DNA of 64,000 nt from JAMXLO01 sp963819855 (GTDB taxonomy: Bacteria > Pseudomonadota > Alphaproteobacteria > Acetobacterales > Acetobacteraceae), in contig CAWFYC010000040.1 in NCBI GenBank assembly GCA_963819855.1, forward strand, positions 62,001 through 126,000. The letters run 5' to 3'. Shown here piece after piece: positions 36,192 through 45,063 of this stretch. Under the pieces are notes generated by a model. The model ran no database searches, was not told the origin of the DNA, and saw nothing but the letters and a program-made list of their open reading frames with translations. Each line of letters opens with the position of its first letter. Position 1 is the first letter of the stretch. Both the position numbers and the translations under genes were made by a program.

Positions 36192-36851
36192 ATGGATGCC
36201 CACGCTGCGCTGCTGGAACAGATTGCGCTTGAGATGCGCGAGACCGCGCGCTGGACCGGGCGCGCCGAGCTGTCGCCGCGCGTGGTGGCGGCGCTTGCCA
36301 AGGTGCGACGCGAGGCGTTCGTGGCGTCTGGTTCCGAGCGAGCCGCCTACGACAACCGGCCTCTGCCGATCGGTCACGACCAGACGATCTCGCAGCCCTT
36401 CGTCGTCGCGCTGATGACCGAACTGCTCGATCTGCGGCCAGATGAAACCGTTCTGGAGGTCGGTACCGGTTCCGGCTATCAGGCTGCAGTGCTGGCAGAA
36501 CTCGCCGGCAAGGTGTGCTCCATCGAGGTGATTCCGGAACTCGCCGCCGGCGCGGCGCGAGCGCTGGCCGGACAGGGCTACGACGCGATCGAATTGCGCG
36601 TTGGCGACGGCGGTCTAGGCTGGCCACAGCGAGTGCCGTTCGACGCCATTATGGTCACCGCCGCGCCGCCCGACGTCCCGCCCGCGTTGCTCGAACAGCT
36701 TTGTTCCGGTGGGCGCATGGTCATTCCGGTGGGGCCACGTCACGGCGATCAGGAACTGCTGCTGATCACCAAGGATGCGGCCGGAACGGTGACACGCCGC
36801 GGCATTCTGCCAGTGGCCTTCGTGCCGCTGACCGGTGGCCGCCGCGATTGA
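36192..36851 (+). CDS. pcm: Protein-L-isoaspartate O-methyltransferase
   Basis: PCMT repairs isoaspartyl residues in damaged proteins using SAM. The 219-residue protein has the family hallmarks: YDNRPLPIGHDQTISQPFVV, VLEVGTGSGYQAAVLAELAG, FDAIMVTAAPPDVPPALLEQ and GGRMVIPVGPRHGDQEL. The start at 36192 is consistent with length; the frame is open further upstream but overlaps the divergent gene. Confidence 0.92.
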   Translation: MDAHAALLEQIALEMRETARWTGRAELSPRVVAALAKVRREAFVASGSERAAYDNRPLPIGHDQTISQPFVVALMTELLDLRPDETVLEVGTGSGYQAAVLAELAGKVCSIEVIPELAAGAARALAGQGYDAIELRVGDGGLGWPQRVPFDAIMVTAAPPDVPPALLEQLCSGGRMVIPVGPRHGDQELLLITKDAAGTVTRRGILPVAFVPLTGGRRD

Positions 36852-36911
36852 CGTACCATAGGCACGCCGATACTACCGGCCGGTAGGCACCGCACAGCAG
36901 TGGAGCATGAC

Positions 36912-37694
36912 GTGAGCGAACCCGAGACGTTGACCGTCGATGTCAACGGCTTTGCCACCCGCGTCTGGCGCAAGGGCAGTGGGCCGAAGCTGGGTTTCCT
37001 TGCCGGTTTTGGCGGGCTGCCGCGCTGGGTGCCGTTCCTCGATGAACTGGCCAAGGGCCGCACAGTCATCGTGCCGTCGCTGCCGGGCTTTCCCGGCGGC
37101 GACCGGGGTCATTCCGCGCTCGACACGCACCTGGATTGGCTGCTTGCGGTGCACGACCTGCTGGCGAAGGCGGGGCTGGATGGCGCCGATCTCGCCGCCA
37201 GTTCCGTCGGTGCGTCGCTGGCGGCGGAGATGGCGGCACTTTGGCCGGCGAGCGTGCGGCGTCTCGCGCTGATCGCGCCGTTCGGCCTGTTCGACGAGGC
37301 CGATCCGCCAACCGACCCCTGGGCGCAGCGCGGCGATGCGGTTCCCGGCCTGATGTGCGCCGATCCCGAAATCTGGAAGGCGCTGAAGGCGGTGCCGGAA
37401 GGGGCCAATTCGGTCGAGTGGCCGATCGAGCAGACCCGCGCCAACGAGGCCGCTGCGCGCATCTTCTGGCCACTCGGCAACACCAAGCTGGAGAAGCGGC
37501 TGAAGCTAATCAGTGCGCCGACGCTGCTGATCTGGGGCGAGAAAGACGCGATCATGCCGCGCGGCTATGCCGATCGCATCGCCAAGGGCATCGCCGGCCG
37601 GTCGGAAATCAAGGTGATCGCCGGTGCCGGCCATCTCGCCGAACTCGACAAGCCGACCGACGTTGCAGCCGCCATCATCGGTTGGACCAACTAA
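36912..37694 (+). CDS. Alpha/beta hydrolase
   Basis: 260 residues of alpha/beta-hydrolase fold. The nucleophile elbow is the unusual ASSVGAS; the acid is in LLIWGEKDAIMP and the His in IAGAGHLAELD. The GTG at 36912 is preferred because GGAG lies six bases upstream; a GTG at 36900 is an alternative. It is followed after 11 bases by an esterase gene and probably shares its transcript. Substrate unknown. Confidence 0.78.
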   Translation: MSEPETLTVDVNGFATRVWRKGSGPKLGFLAGFGGLPRWVPFLDELAKGRTVIVPSLPGFPGGDRGHSALDTHLDWLLAVHDLLAKAGLDGADLAASSVGASLAAEMAALWPASVRRLALIAPFGLFDEADPPTDPWAQRGDAVPGLMCADPEIWKALKAVPEGANSVEWPIEQTRANEAAARIFWPLGNTKLEKRLKLISAPTLLIWGEKDAIMPRGYADRIAKGIAGRSEIKVIAGAGHLAELDKPTDVAAAIIGWTN

Positions 37695-37705
37695 GGAACT
37701 CGCTC

Positions 37706-38653
37706 ATGCCGCTCGATCCTGACGCTGAAACCCTGCTCGCCATGATGCGCGCGGCGGGTCGGCCGCCAATGGAGACGTTGACGCCCGACGAGGCGCGCCT
37801 GGGGTTCAAAGCCGGTCGCGCCGTGACACAGCCCGATCCGCAGGACGTGGCAGAGGTGCGCGACCTGTCATGCCCAGGGCCGCACGGTGCGGTACCGCTG
37901 CGCGCGTATCGGCCGATCGGCGCGAAGGCCGACGACGTGCTGCCCGTGCTGATCTATTACCACGGTGGTGGGTGGCTATTGGGCGATCTCGATTCACACG
38001 ATGTGACATGCCGGCATTACGCCAACGCCGCGAAGTGCCGCGTGGTATCGGTCGATTACCGAATGGCGCCGGAATACAAGTTCCCCGCTGCAGTCGACGA
38101 TTGTGCGGCGGCGACCGGATGGGTGATCGCGCAGTCAGACGCACTCGGCATCGATCGTAGGCACGTGGCCGTGGGTGGCGACTCGGCTGGAGGCAATCTC
38201 GCCGCGGTAATGGCGCTGATGGCGCGTGACGGCGACCTGCCGCCGCTGGCGTTCCAGTTGCTGGTGTACCCGGTCACCGATCTCGGGATGACACACGAGT
38301 TGTACGGACGTGTCACCGAGGGTGTACCGTTGACAGCAAAGACCATGGACTGGTTCATCGACCACTATCTGCATGGGCCGAAGGACCGCGCCGATTGGCG
38401 GGCCTCACCGCTGCGCGCGGCGGATCTGTCCGGCACCGCGCCTGCGCTTGTCCTCACTGCCAGCTATGACCCACTGTGCGATGAGGGCGTGGCCTATGCC
38501 GAAAGACTGGAGCGCGAGGGCGTGCGGGTGATTCATCTGCACTTCTCCGACCAACTCCATGGTTTCGTCGGTCAGGGGCGGATCATCCGTGCTGGTGGGA
38601 TGGCGTTGGATATGATGGCTGCGGCGCTGAAGAAAGCACTGTGGCCGGAATAG
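37706..38653 (+). CDS. Alpha/beta hydrolase of the hormone-sensitive lipase (HSL) family
   Basis: 315-residue esterase/lipase. The oxyanion-hole motif is YYHGGGWLLGDLDSHD, the nucleophile is in VGGDSAGGNLAAV, the catalytic Asp is near ASYDPLCDEG and the His is in FSDQLHGFVGQG. This is a complete HSL-type (bacterial family IV) triad. It lies directly downstream of another hydrolase gene and converges on a TetR-family regulator five bases away. Confidence 0.88.
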   Translation: MPLDPDAETLLAMMRAAGRPPMETLTPDEARLGFKAGRAVTQPDPQDVAEVRDLSCPGPHGAVPLRAYRPIGAKADDVLPVLIYYHGGGWLLGDLDSHDVTCRHYANAAKCRVVSVDYRMAPEYKFPAAVDDCAAATGWVIAQSDALGIDRRHVAVGGDSAGGNLAAVMALMARDGDLPPLAFQLLVYPVTDLGMTHELYGRVTEGVPLTAKTMDWFIDHYLHGPKDRADWRASPLRAADLSGTAPALVLTASYDPLCDEGVAYAERLEREGVRVIHLHFSDQLHGFVGQGRIIRAGGMALDMMAAALKKALWPE

Positions 38654-38658
38654 ATCGG

Positions 38659-39273
38659 CTACACCGACACCTTGCTGCGTACCCCGACCATCTGCAACGC
38701 GAGATCCGCCATCCGCCGGCACATGTCGTCGAGCGCGAGCCGGCCTTGCGGACGGTGCCAAGTGTAGGCCCAGGAGATCATGCCGCCGATTGCCAGCGCG
38801 GTAAGGTTCACGTCGCCGATGTCGAACTCGCCGACCGCGACGCCTTCCGTGAGCAGGTTGGACAGCACCCGGTCGAACTTCTTGCGCAGGGCATTGATCT
38901 CCCCCAGCGCATCGGCCGCAAGGTTCTTCTCTTCCCGGAAATAGATTGCGATGTTGGCCTGGCGCGACAGCACCACCTGAGTGAAATCCACGATTGCGCG
39001 ATGCAGCCGCACGGTGGGCGAACCGGGCGACTCCGACGCGCACGCCACCGCCTCCAGCGACAGTTCGATGGTCGGCTTGCAGAGTGCGGCGAGCAAATCG
39101 GTCTTGCTGCGGAAATGCGTGTAGATGAACGGTTTGGTGACGCCGAGTTCGGCGGCGATGTCGTCGAGCGTGGTGCCGGTGAAGCCGCGCTCGTAGAACA
39201 GCTTGACCGCCTCTTCGAGAATACGCTCGCGCTTGTAGGCCAGTATCTCCTCGCGCATCGCCCGGTGATCCAT
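38659..39273 (-). CDS. TetR/AcrR family transcriptional regulator
   Basis: 204 residues. The helix-turn-helix is at about 28-60 (TTLDDIAAELGVTKPFIYTH followed by FRSK); the C-terminal ligand domain (residues 75-195) resembles regulators of fatty-acid and sterol breakdown. Convergent with the esterase and divergent from the SDR gene at 39339 (65-base gap), which it may control. No operator palindrome was convincingly seen. Confidence 0.85.
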   Translation of the reverse strand: MDHRAMREEILAYKRERILEEAVKLFYERGFTGTTLDDIAAELGVTKPFIYTHFRSKTDLLAALCKPTIELSLEAVACASESPGSPTVRLHRAIVDFTQVVLSRQANIAIYFREEKNLAADALGEINALRKKFDRVLSNLLTEGVAVGEFDIGDVNLTALAIGGMISWAYTWHRPQGRLALDDMCRRMADLALQMVGVRSKVSV

Positions 39274-39338
39274 TGTCAGCCCTGTTATGCTAGCCTTGTT
39301 GCGAGGCGATGGGAAGAAATGCGGCCAAGGAGGTAGAT

Positions 39339-40106
39339 ATGGCGGGATTGCTGGACGGCAAGTCGGCTCTGATCACCGGCGGTGGAGGCGGCATCGGCCG
39401 CGCCACGTCGCTGGCCTTCGCGCGGGAGGGCGCGCGAGTCGGGGTAGCCGATGCGGCGGAGGCGGCCGCGCAGGAGACGGTGGCGCTGATCAACAAGTCC
39501 GGCGGGCAGGCAATGACCCTGACCGGCGACGTCACCGATACGGGCGTTGTGGAGGCAATGGTGAAGTCTGTCGTCGCTGCCTACGGGCGACTGGACTGCG
39601 CGTTCAACAACGCCGGCATCGCCGGCTTCCAGGTGGATGCCGGCGGCAAGAAGACCCACGAATGGTCGGAGGCCGGTTTCGACCGGATGATCGCGGTGAA
39701 CCTGAAGGGTGTGTGGCTGTGCATGAAGCACGAGCTGATCCAGATGGTGGCGCAGGGGGGTGGCGCGATCGTCAATACCGCGTCCATCGCAGGGCTGATC
39801 GGGCTGCCGACTTCGTCCGGGTATGTCGCGGCGAAGCATGGGGTGGTGGGGCTCACCAAGACCGCGGCACTGGAATACGCGGATAACAAGGTGCGCGTGA
39901 ATGCGGTGTGTCCCGGCTACATCGAGACGAAAATGACCGCGGACACGATGCGTCGTCGCGGCGAGGAACTGATGGCGAAGGTCCCGTTCCATCGCATGGG
40001 CACGCCGGAAGAGATCGCCGAAATGGTGCTGTGGCTGTGCTCCGATCGTGCGTCGTTTGTCAGTGGCGCGGCCTACAACGTCGACGGCGGGTATATGGCG
40101 ACCTGA
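39339..40106 (+). CDS. SDR family NAD(P)-dependent oxidoreductase
   Basis: Classical short-chain dehydrogenase of 255 residues. Cofactor motif ALITGGGGGIGRATSLAF, structural NNAGIAG, catalytic Ser in IVNTASIAGLIG and Tyr/Lys in GYVAAKHGVVGL, and the C-terminal SGAAYNVDGGYMA. The ATG at 39339 has an excellent AAGGAGG ribosome site; an upstream start at 39309 does not. Divergent from the TetR gene, convergent with a second SDR gene. Substrate unknown. Confidence 0.9.
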   Translation: MAGLLDGKSALITGGGGGIGRATSLAFAREGARVGVADAAEAAAQETVALINKSGGQAMTLTGDVTDTGVVEAMVKSVVAAYGRLDCAFNNAGIAGFQVDAGGKKTHEWSEAGFDRMIAVNLKGVWLCMKHELIQMVAQGGGAIVNTASIAGLIGLPTSSGYVAAKHGVVGLTKTAALEYADNKVRVNAVCPGYIETKMTADTMRRRGEELMAKVPFHRMGTPEEIAEMVLWLCSDRASFVSGAAYNVDGGYMAT

Positions 40107-40111
40107 CGTGA

Positions 40112-40843
40112 TCAGGCGTTGGTGATGCCGCCGTCGACGGTGATGGTCTGGCCGTTGACGTACGACGAATTGCGCGAGCACAGGAACCGGATCACCGACG
40201 CCACCTCGGCCGGGTGGCCGTAGCGCCTGACCGGGATCTCGTTCTTGTACGCTTCGCCCCGCTCGGCAATGGTTGCCACCGCCATGGGTGTGTCGATCAG
40301 TCCCGGTGCCACCGCATTCACCAGCACATCGGGCGCCAGCCTGCGCGCGAGGGACCGGGTAAGTCCCACCAGGCCGGCCTTGGCGGCGGCATAAGGCGGA
40401 TAGCCCGCACTGCCACGCCGATACGCCACCGAACTGGTAAGCACGATGCGCGCCGGCCCGTCGCGGTTGTCGTAGCGCGTGCCAAACGCCACCGCGAGAT
40501 CGTAAGCGTTGGTGAGGTTGGCGGCGATCGCGCGATCCCAGACGCCGTGATCGTTCGCATCGAACGGATCGCGCTCGAACAATCCTGCGAGGTGGATCAG
40601 CGCGGCGACCGGCGCGCCGGCGGCATCCAGTGCCGCGGCACACGCTTCCGGCGTTTCAAGCGCGGACCGCAAGGTGGCGATACGCGCGGTGCCGAGCGTC
40701 TCGCGCGCCTGGGCGAGGCGGTCTTCATCGATGTCCACCAGCACCAAGTGCGCAGCATGCGCCAGCAGCGTGCGCGCAGTCTCGACGCCGATGCCACCGG
40801 CGCCGCCGGTGATGACAATGCGCTTGCCGGCGAACTCGGACAC
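40112..40843 (-). CDS. SDR family oxidoreductase
   Basis: 243-residue short-chain dehydrogenase from a GTG start. IVITGGAGGIGVETARTL, LVDIDEDRL (Asp suggests NAD preference), HLAGLF in place of NNAG, catalytic Ser in VLTSSVAYRRGS, and Tyr/Lys in PPYAAAKAGLVGL. One base separates it from the stop of the upstream TauD-type gene, so the two are co-transcribed. It may oxidise or reduce the product of that dioxygenase. Confidence 0.88.
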   Translation of the reverse strand: MSEFAGKRIVITGGAGGIGVETARTLLAHAAHLVLVDIDEDRLAQARETLGTARIATLRSALETPEACAAALDAAGAPVAALIHLAGLFERDPFDANDHGVWDRAIAANLTNAYDLAVAFGTRYDNRDGPARIVLTSSVAYRRGSAGYPPYAAAKAGLVGLTRSLARRLAPDVLVNAVAPGLIDTPMAVATIAERGEAYKNEIPVRRYGHPAEVASVIRFLCSRNSSYVNGQTITVDGGITNA

Positions 40844-40844
40844 C

Positions 40845-41723
40845 TCAGGCGGCCAGTCGAGAATAGTCGAGCGTCGCCATCACCTGCACCCGCCGCATGT
40901 AGCGCGGCTCATCGACGGTGTAGTCGCCGACCGCGTTGTGCACAGTGCCGATGTTGTCCCACATCAGTACGTCGCCGACCGCCCAGTGGTGCGCGTAGAG
41001 GTACTCGGCACGCTCCTGGTGGCGGAACAGAAAGTCGAGAATCTCGCCGCTTTCCTCGCTGTCCATGCCGTCGATGAACATCGTGTAGCCGACGTTGGCG
41101 TACAGCACGGTACGACCTGTGATGGGATGGCGGAGGAACAGCGGCTGCGACACCGGCGGCTTCTTGGCGCGCTGCTCAGGTGTCAGCGGTTTTCGCGTAG
41201 AGCCGGGCTTCGCCACCATCATGTCCCAGAACTTGGCAAAGTCGTGCGTCGCGGTGCGGCCTTCCAGCTTGTGCTTCAGCGCGTCGGGCAGGTCTTCATA
41301 GGCAGCGTGCATGTTGCGGAACTGGGTTTCCCCAAGCGGCTTGCCGTTGCGCAGCGGCACATGCCGCGCGTGCAGGATGTTGGCCAGCGCGATGTCGTGG
41401 CTGTACGACAGGTCGGTGTGCCAGCCCTGGCCGGCGTCGTTGGCGCCGATCTGTTTCCCGTCCTGCCTCATGTTGGAGAGAATCATCATCTCGGGGTGGT
41501 TCGGCTCGTGGTAGGCGTTGGCCACATTGATCTCCAGATCGCCGAACCGGTGGCCGAAGGCGGAGAGTTGATCCGGGTCGAGCGTCTGTCGCGGAAAGCA
41601 CAGCACGCCGTGTTCGCCGAGGGCGCGCAGGATGGCGCGAGAGTCGTCATCGGCCAGCGGGAGGGCAAGGTCGATGCCGGTGATGCGGGCGCCGAGCGTC
41701 TGGCCGCTTGGGGTCATGTCCAT
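40845..41723 (-). CDS. TauD/TfdA family Fe(II)/2-oxoglutarate dioxygenase
   Basis: 292-residue non-haem iron dioxygenase. The iron triad is visible as HTD in QGWHTDLSYSHD and the distal His in TVHNAVGDYT; the 2-oxoglutarate-binding Arg is in RYMRRVQVMA. The ATG at 41723 follows AGGAGG by six bases, so the longer frame from 41759 is not used. Enzymes of this family cleave sulfonates, aryloxy acids or similar; the substrate is unknown. Co-transcribed with the downstream SDR. Confidence 0.88.
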   Translation of the reverse strand: MDMTPSGQTLGARITGIDLALPLADDDSRAILRALGEHGVLCFPRQTLDPDQLSAFGHRFGDLEINVANAYHEPNHPEMMILSNMRQDGKQIGANDAGQGWHTDLSYSHDIALANILHARHVPLRNGKPLGETQFRNMHAAYEDLPDALKHKLEGRTATHDFAKFWDMMVAKPGSTRKPLTPEQRAKKPPVSQPLFLRHPITGRTVLYANVGYTMFIDGMDSEESGEILDFLFRHQERAEYLYAHHWAVGDVLMWDNIGTVHNAVGDYTVDEPRYMRRVQVMATLDYSRLAA

Positions 41724-41797
41724 CAGTGCCTCCTGAACGAACCTGTCACCAATGCCCACGGGAGAACGACTCGGTCAACCCCGGACGTTCAGGCAGT

Positions 41798-42481
41798 TCA
41801 GGCAGCGTCGTGGAAGATGATGCCCAGAGTCTGCCGAACGCCGCTGGTCACGCGGCTGACCCCATGACGCATGGTGACACGATGTACGCCGCGGGCGCCC
41901 TGGACCGGACGATGATGCACGGGGAAGATCACTGCGTCGCCCTGCGACAGCGGCACCACCGCGGCGCGCGACTGCGCTCGCGGCCGCTGCTCCACAAGCA
42001 CGAACTCGCCGCCGGAAAAGTCAGTCCCCGGTTCGCTCAGCAGCACGGTCAACTGCAGCGGGAACACCAGCGGGCCGTAAAGGTCCTGATGCAGACAGTT
42101 GAAGTCATCCTTGCCGTAGCGCAGCAGCAACGGTGTGGGCCGTGTCTGACCCGCCGCGTGGCACTCGGCAAGAAACGCATCCAGTGTCCCGGGAAAGCGG
42201 CTCTCGTCACCCAGTGCGGCGCGCCACGCGTTGGCGATCGCGGCGAGCGGGCGATACAGCGCGGCTCGCAGGGTCGCGACCGGTTCAGGCAACGGATAGG
42301 CCAGATACTTGTATTCGCCGCGACCGAAATTGTGCCGTTGCATGACGACCCGGCTGCGAAACCGCGTCTCGTCGTCGTACAACCCCGCCAGGTTACGACA
42401 CGTTGCGGTGTCGAGCAGACGCAGCGTGATATAGCCGTTCGCGGCAAGGTCGGCGGCCGCACGACTCTGATCGAGTGTCAT
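41798..42481 (-). CDS. 2OG-Fe(II) oxygenase of the COG3826/DUF2086 family
   Basis: 227-residue protein of a distinct double-stranded-beta-helix oxygenase family (Pfam Oxygenase-NA, thought to act on damaged nucleic acids). Characteristic segments: RSRVVMQRHNFGRGEYKYLA, AGQTRPTPLLLRYGKDDFN, the iron ligands in CLHQDLYGPLVFPLQ, GGEFVLVEQRPRAQSR and the terminal HGVSRVTSG...LGIIFHDA. The ATG at 42481 starts the conserved part. It lies 55 bases after the FDxxWY repeat gene on the same strand, but the family is normally independent of such loci. Confidence 0.85.
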   Translation of the reverse strand: MTLDQSRAAADLAANGYITLRLLDTATCRNLAGLYDDETRFRSRVVMQRHNFGRGEYKYLAYPLPEPVATLRAALYRPLAAIANAWRAALGDESRFPGTLDAFLAECHAAGQTRPTPLLLRYGKDDFNCLHQDLYGPLVFPLQLTVLLSEPGTDFSGGEFVLVEQRPRAQSRAAVVPLSQGDAVIFPVHHRPVQGARGVHRVTMRHGVSRVTSGVRQTLGIIFHDAA

Positions 42482-42536
42482 CAGCGCAACGTAGGCATCG
42501 CCGATACCTCCGCCAACTCCGGAACTTGCTCCGGCT

Positions 42537-43640
42537 TCAGCGGTATTCCGCCCGGAGATGATGCACCAGCGGATTGTCCCGGTCCGGATGCATCGTCTGG
42601 CGGAACTGCCGGCTCGGCCGGCCGAGATGCCGCTTGCGATAGTCCGCCGCGTTGAACGCCGGCGAGGGATCGATGTCGCGATATGTACCCGCCTGCAGGA
42701 AATGCGCGAAAGGGTCGCGGTTGCCGGACATTTCTTCGGTGTGCTGCTCGACGTACCAGGCAACGTCGAACAGCGGCGTCGGGCTGAATGCCTGACTGCG
42801 GCGATGCATCAGATAATGCGCCAGCGCAACCTGCTCCTGTGGGATCGCGTAGGTCCCGCGGTACCACAGCGGATCGAAATACGGCACTGGCCGGCGGCCG
42901 GCCGGCTCGCCTTCGAGAACATAGTGCGCCACCGGATTGATCTTCAGGCGCGCCACCATCGGGTTGGTCTGCTGATACCAGTGCATGTCGAAATAGATGT
43001 TCGGCTTGCGGCCCTCGCGCCAGCCATGGCGGCAGAAGTGCTCGGCCGGATCGAGCTGCGCCTCGTGTACGTCTGTGCCGTTGATCAGATAGTAGTTGGG
43101 ATCGATCAATCCCGATGCAGCGACAACGCCCAGATCGGGGAACGGTTCGCGCTGCTCGCGCAGCATGTCGTCGAGATAGTGCTCGAACGGATCGTCGCCG
43201 GCAGCGGGATCGTCGCGATACGGCGCCAGGTGCATCACCGACCACAGCTCCGGCATCGGCGCGAAGCGGCCGGACGTGCGCTGCGTCAGGAAGTGCGCCA
43301 AGGTCACGGCATCTGGAAGGATATCGTAGGCGTCGCGGTACCAGGCGGGATCGAAATGCCACACCGGCCGGCGCCCTTCATGATCGCCGTGGCGCATATA
43401 ATGCAGCAGCGGGTTCATGCCGGCCGCGCGCACGTCGGGATAGTGCTCCAGGTACCATTCGGGATCGAAATAACGATTCGGCTTGCGGCGCTCGCGCCAG
43501 CCGAAGCGGTAGAAGTGCGCCAGCGGTTCCAGTTCGGCGTCGCGTACGTCCGGGTACTGCACCAGGTACCAGGCGGCGTCGAACAGACCGGAGGCGTCCA
43601 GTTGTTCGAGTTCGGCGGGATCGTCGGTGCTGTCGCTCAC
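42537..43640 (-). CDS. FDxxWY-repeat protein of unknown function
   Basis: 367 residues made almost entirely of eight tandem units of about 36-40 residues. Full units read FDPEWYLEHYPDVRAAGMNP then LxHYxxxGxxEGRRP. Units 1-3 and 4-6 mirror one another: two canonical units, then a shorter one with xAxALAHYL. Units 7-8 are divergent. There is no signal peptide or membrane segment. Such repeats occur beside or fused to bacterial glycosyltransferases, but their role is not established. It lies seven bases after a TPR glycosyltransferase-like gene and appears to be third in an operon headed by a Hint-domain surface protein. Confidence 0.75.
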   Translation of the reverse strand: MSDSTDDPAELEQLDASGLFDAAWYLVQYPDVRDAELEPLAHFYRFGWRERRKPNRYFDPEWYLEHYPDVRAAGMNPLLHYMRHGDHEGRRPVWHFDPAWYRDAYDILPDAVTLAHFLTQRTSGRFAPMPELWSVMHLAPYRDDPAAGDDPFEHYLDDMLREQREPFPDLGVVAASGLIDPNYYLINGTDVHEAQLDPAEHFCRHGWREGRKPNIYFDMHWYQQTNPMVARLKINPVAHYVLEGEPAGRRPVPYFDPLWYRGTYAIPQEQVALAHYLMHRRSQAFSPTPLFDVAWYVEQHTEEMSGNRDPFAHFLQAGTYRDIDPSPAFNAADYRKRHLGRPSRQFRQTMHPDRDNPLVHHLRAEYR

Positions 43641-43647
43641 GGCGCGC

Positions 43648-45063
43648 TCAGTTGGCGGCGATGCCTTCGGCTCCGGCGTGGGCCCACTCCGCCAGAGCCG
43701 CGGCCGCTTCCGCGATCACCGGATCCCAGTCGCCAGGAGTCTTCTGGCGGAACAGGCGGGCGGTCGGGTACCAGGGACTGTCGCTCCGCTCGATCATCCA
43801 GCGCCAATCGGCGGCCTTGGACAGCAGGATCCAGACCGGCCTGCCGAGCGCCCCGGCGAGATGACCCATCGCTGTATCCACCGTGATCACCAGATCGAGA
43901 TTGAGCATCATAGCGGCGGTCTCGCCGAAGTCGCCCGCGATGTCGGAAAGCCCGGGAAACTGTGACATCGATCCGACATCCGACTGCGGCAGCGGCTTCT
44001 GCAACGAGACGAAGCTGACGCCACGGATGCCTGCAAGAGGTGCGAGACGTGCCAGCTTCAGGGACCGCCGACGATCGTTGGGATGGGTCGGCCGGCCGGT
44101 CCAGGCCAGGCCGATCCGGCGTGTCCCCGCGGGCAGCGACGCGCCAAGCCGCTCGCGCCAGGCCGCCACCCGCACCGGATCGGCGAACAGATACGGGATC
44201 TTGGCCGGGATCGTCTCCAACGTCGTGTGCAGCAGGCCCGGCACGCTCGACAGCCGGCAATGCGCGGCATGGCCGGGCACATCGGTCCAGCGATGGCAGT
44301 ACTGCTTTACCCCAGGGAGGCTCGCGAGCAACGGCCCCATCTCGGCGCTGCAACCCAGAATCAGCTCCTGACATCGCTCGGCGATCATCGGGATGTAGCG
44401 GGCGAACTGGATCGTGTCGCCGTAGCCCTGATCGCCCACCATCAGCAGCCGGCCGTTCGGAATCCGCATCCCGTTCCAGGCGGCCGAGGTCATCTTCGGC
44501 AGCGTGCCCTTGCCCGCCTCGGTCTGGTTGCGCCACTCGTATTCCAGCCAGCCGGGCTCAAAATCGCCCATCGCCAACAGGTTCTGGCCGAGTGCCAGAT
44601 GGCCGTCGGCGTGGTCGGGCTTCAGCCCGAGCGCTCGTAGCAGGCAGGCGATGGCGTGCTCTCGGTCGCCCACGTCGGTGAACACCAGCGACAGGTTCAC
44701 CAGGTGGTCGGCATTCTGCGGGTCGAGCCTGATCGCCTCCTGCCCGACGCGGAGCGCGTCCTGTATGCGATAGACCAGACGGTAGAGCGCGCTGAGATTG
44801 GCGTACCAGGTTGCCACGCCGGGCCGTGCGGTCACCGCGCGCTCGAGCAGCGAGATGCCACGCTCCGGATCGTTGGTGTGGGCGGCAATCATGCCGAGCA
44901 GGGCGAGCGCCGGCGCATTGTCTGGCGCGGTCGCCAGCACGTCGTTGCAGATGCCGGCGGCCTCGCCGAAGCGCTTGGCCTGAGCCGCGGCCTGGGCGCG
45001 GGCGAGAGCCTGATCCGCGGTCTCGGCGGTCGTGGTCGTGCTGGGCGTAGCGGCTCCGCTCAT
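43648..45063 (-). CDS. TPR protein with glycosyltransferase-like C-terminal domain
   Basis: 471 residues. Residues 20-190 form TPR units (DVLATAPDNAPALALLGMIA, AIRLDPQNADHLVNLSLVF, RALGLKPDHADGHLALGQNL). The C-terminal 260 residues resemble the GT9/GT41-like domain found after TPRs: VGDQGYGDTIQFARYIPMIA, GLAWTGRPTHPNDRRRSLKL and DLVITVDTAMGHLAGALGRP with the closing WMIERSDSPWYP. The ATG overlaps the stop of the Hint-domain gene by four bases, so the two are coupled. A role in glycosylating the surface protein is inferred. Confidence 0.83.
   Translation of the reverse strand: MSGAATPSTTTTAETADQALARAQAAAQAKRFGEAAGICNDVLATAPDNAPALALLGMIAAHTNDPERGISLLERAVTARPGVATWYANLSALYRLVYRIQDALRVGQEAIRLDPQNADHLVNLSLVFTDVGDREHAIACLLRALGLKPDHADGHLALGQNLLAMGDFEPGWLEYEWRNQTEAGKGTLPKMTSAAWNGMRIPNGRLLMVGDQGYGDTIQFARYIPMIAERCQELILGCSAEMGPLLASLPGVKQYCHRWTDVPGHAAHCRLSSVPGLLHTTLETIPAKIPYLFADPVRVAAWRERLGASLPAGTRRIGLAWTGRPTHPNDRRRSLKLARLAPLAGIRGVSFVSLQKPLPQSDVGSMSQFPGLSDIAGDFGETAAMMLNLDLVITVDTAMGHLAGALGRPVWILLSKAADWRWMIERSDSPWYPTARLFRQKTPGDWDPVIAEAAAALAEWAHAGAEGIAAN

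Noticed and set aside
39285..40643. 452-codon minus-strand frame across both SDR genes
   Set aside because: It is antisense to a clear SDR and out of frame with the second; the composition is Arg/Gly/His-rich and lacks motifs.
41798..42481. COG3826 oxygenase as a hydroxylase of the Hint surface protein
   Set aside because: The gene is on the same strand near the locus, but its family is a conserved stand-alone one linked to nucleic-acid oxidation, so it was kept out of the system.
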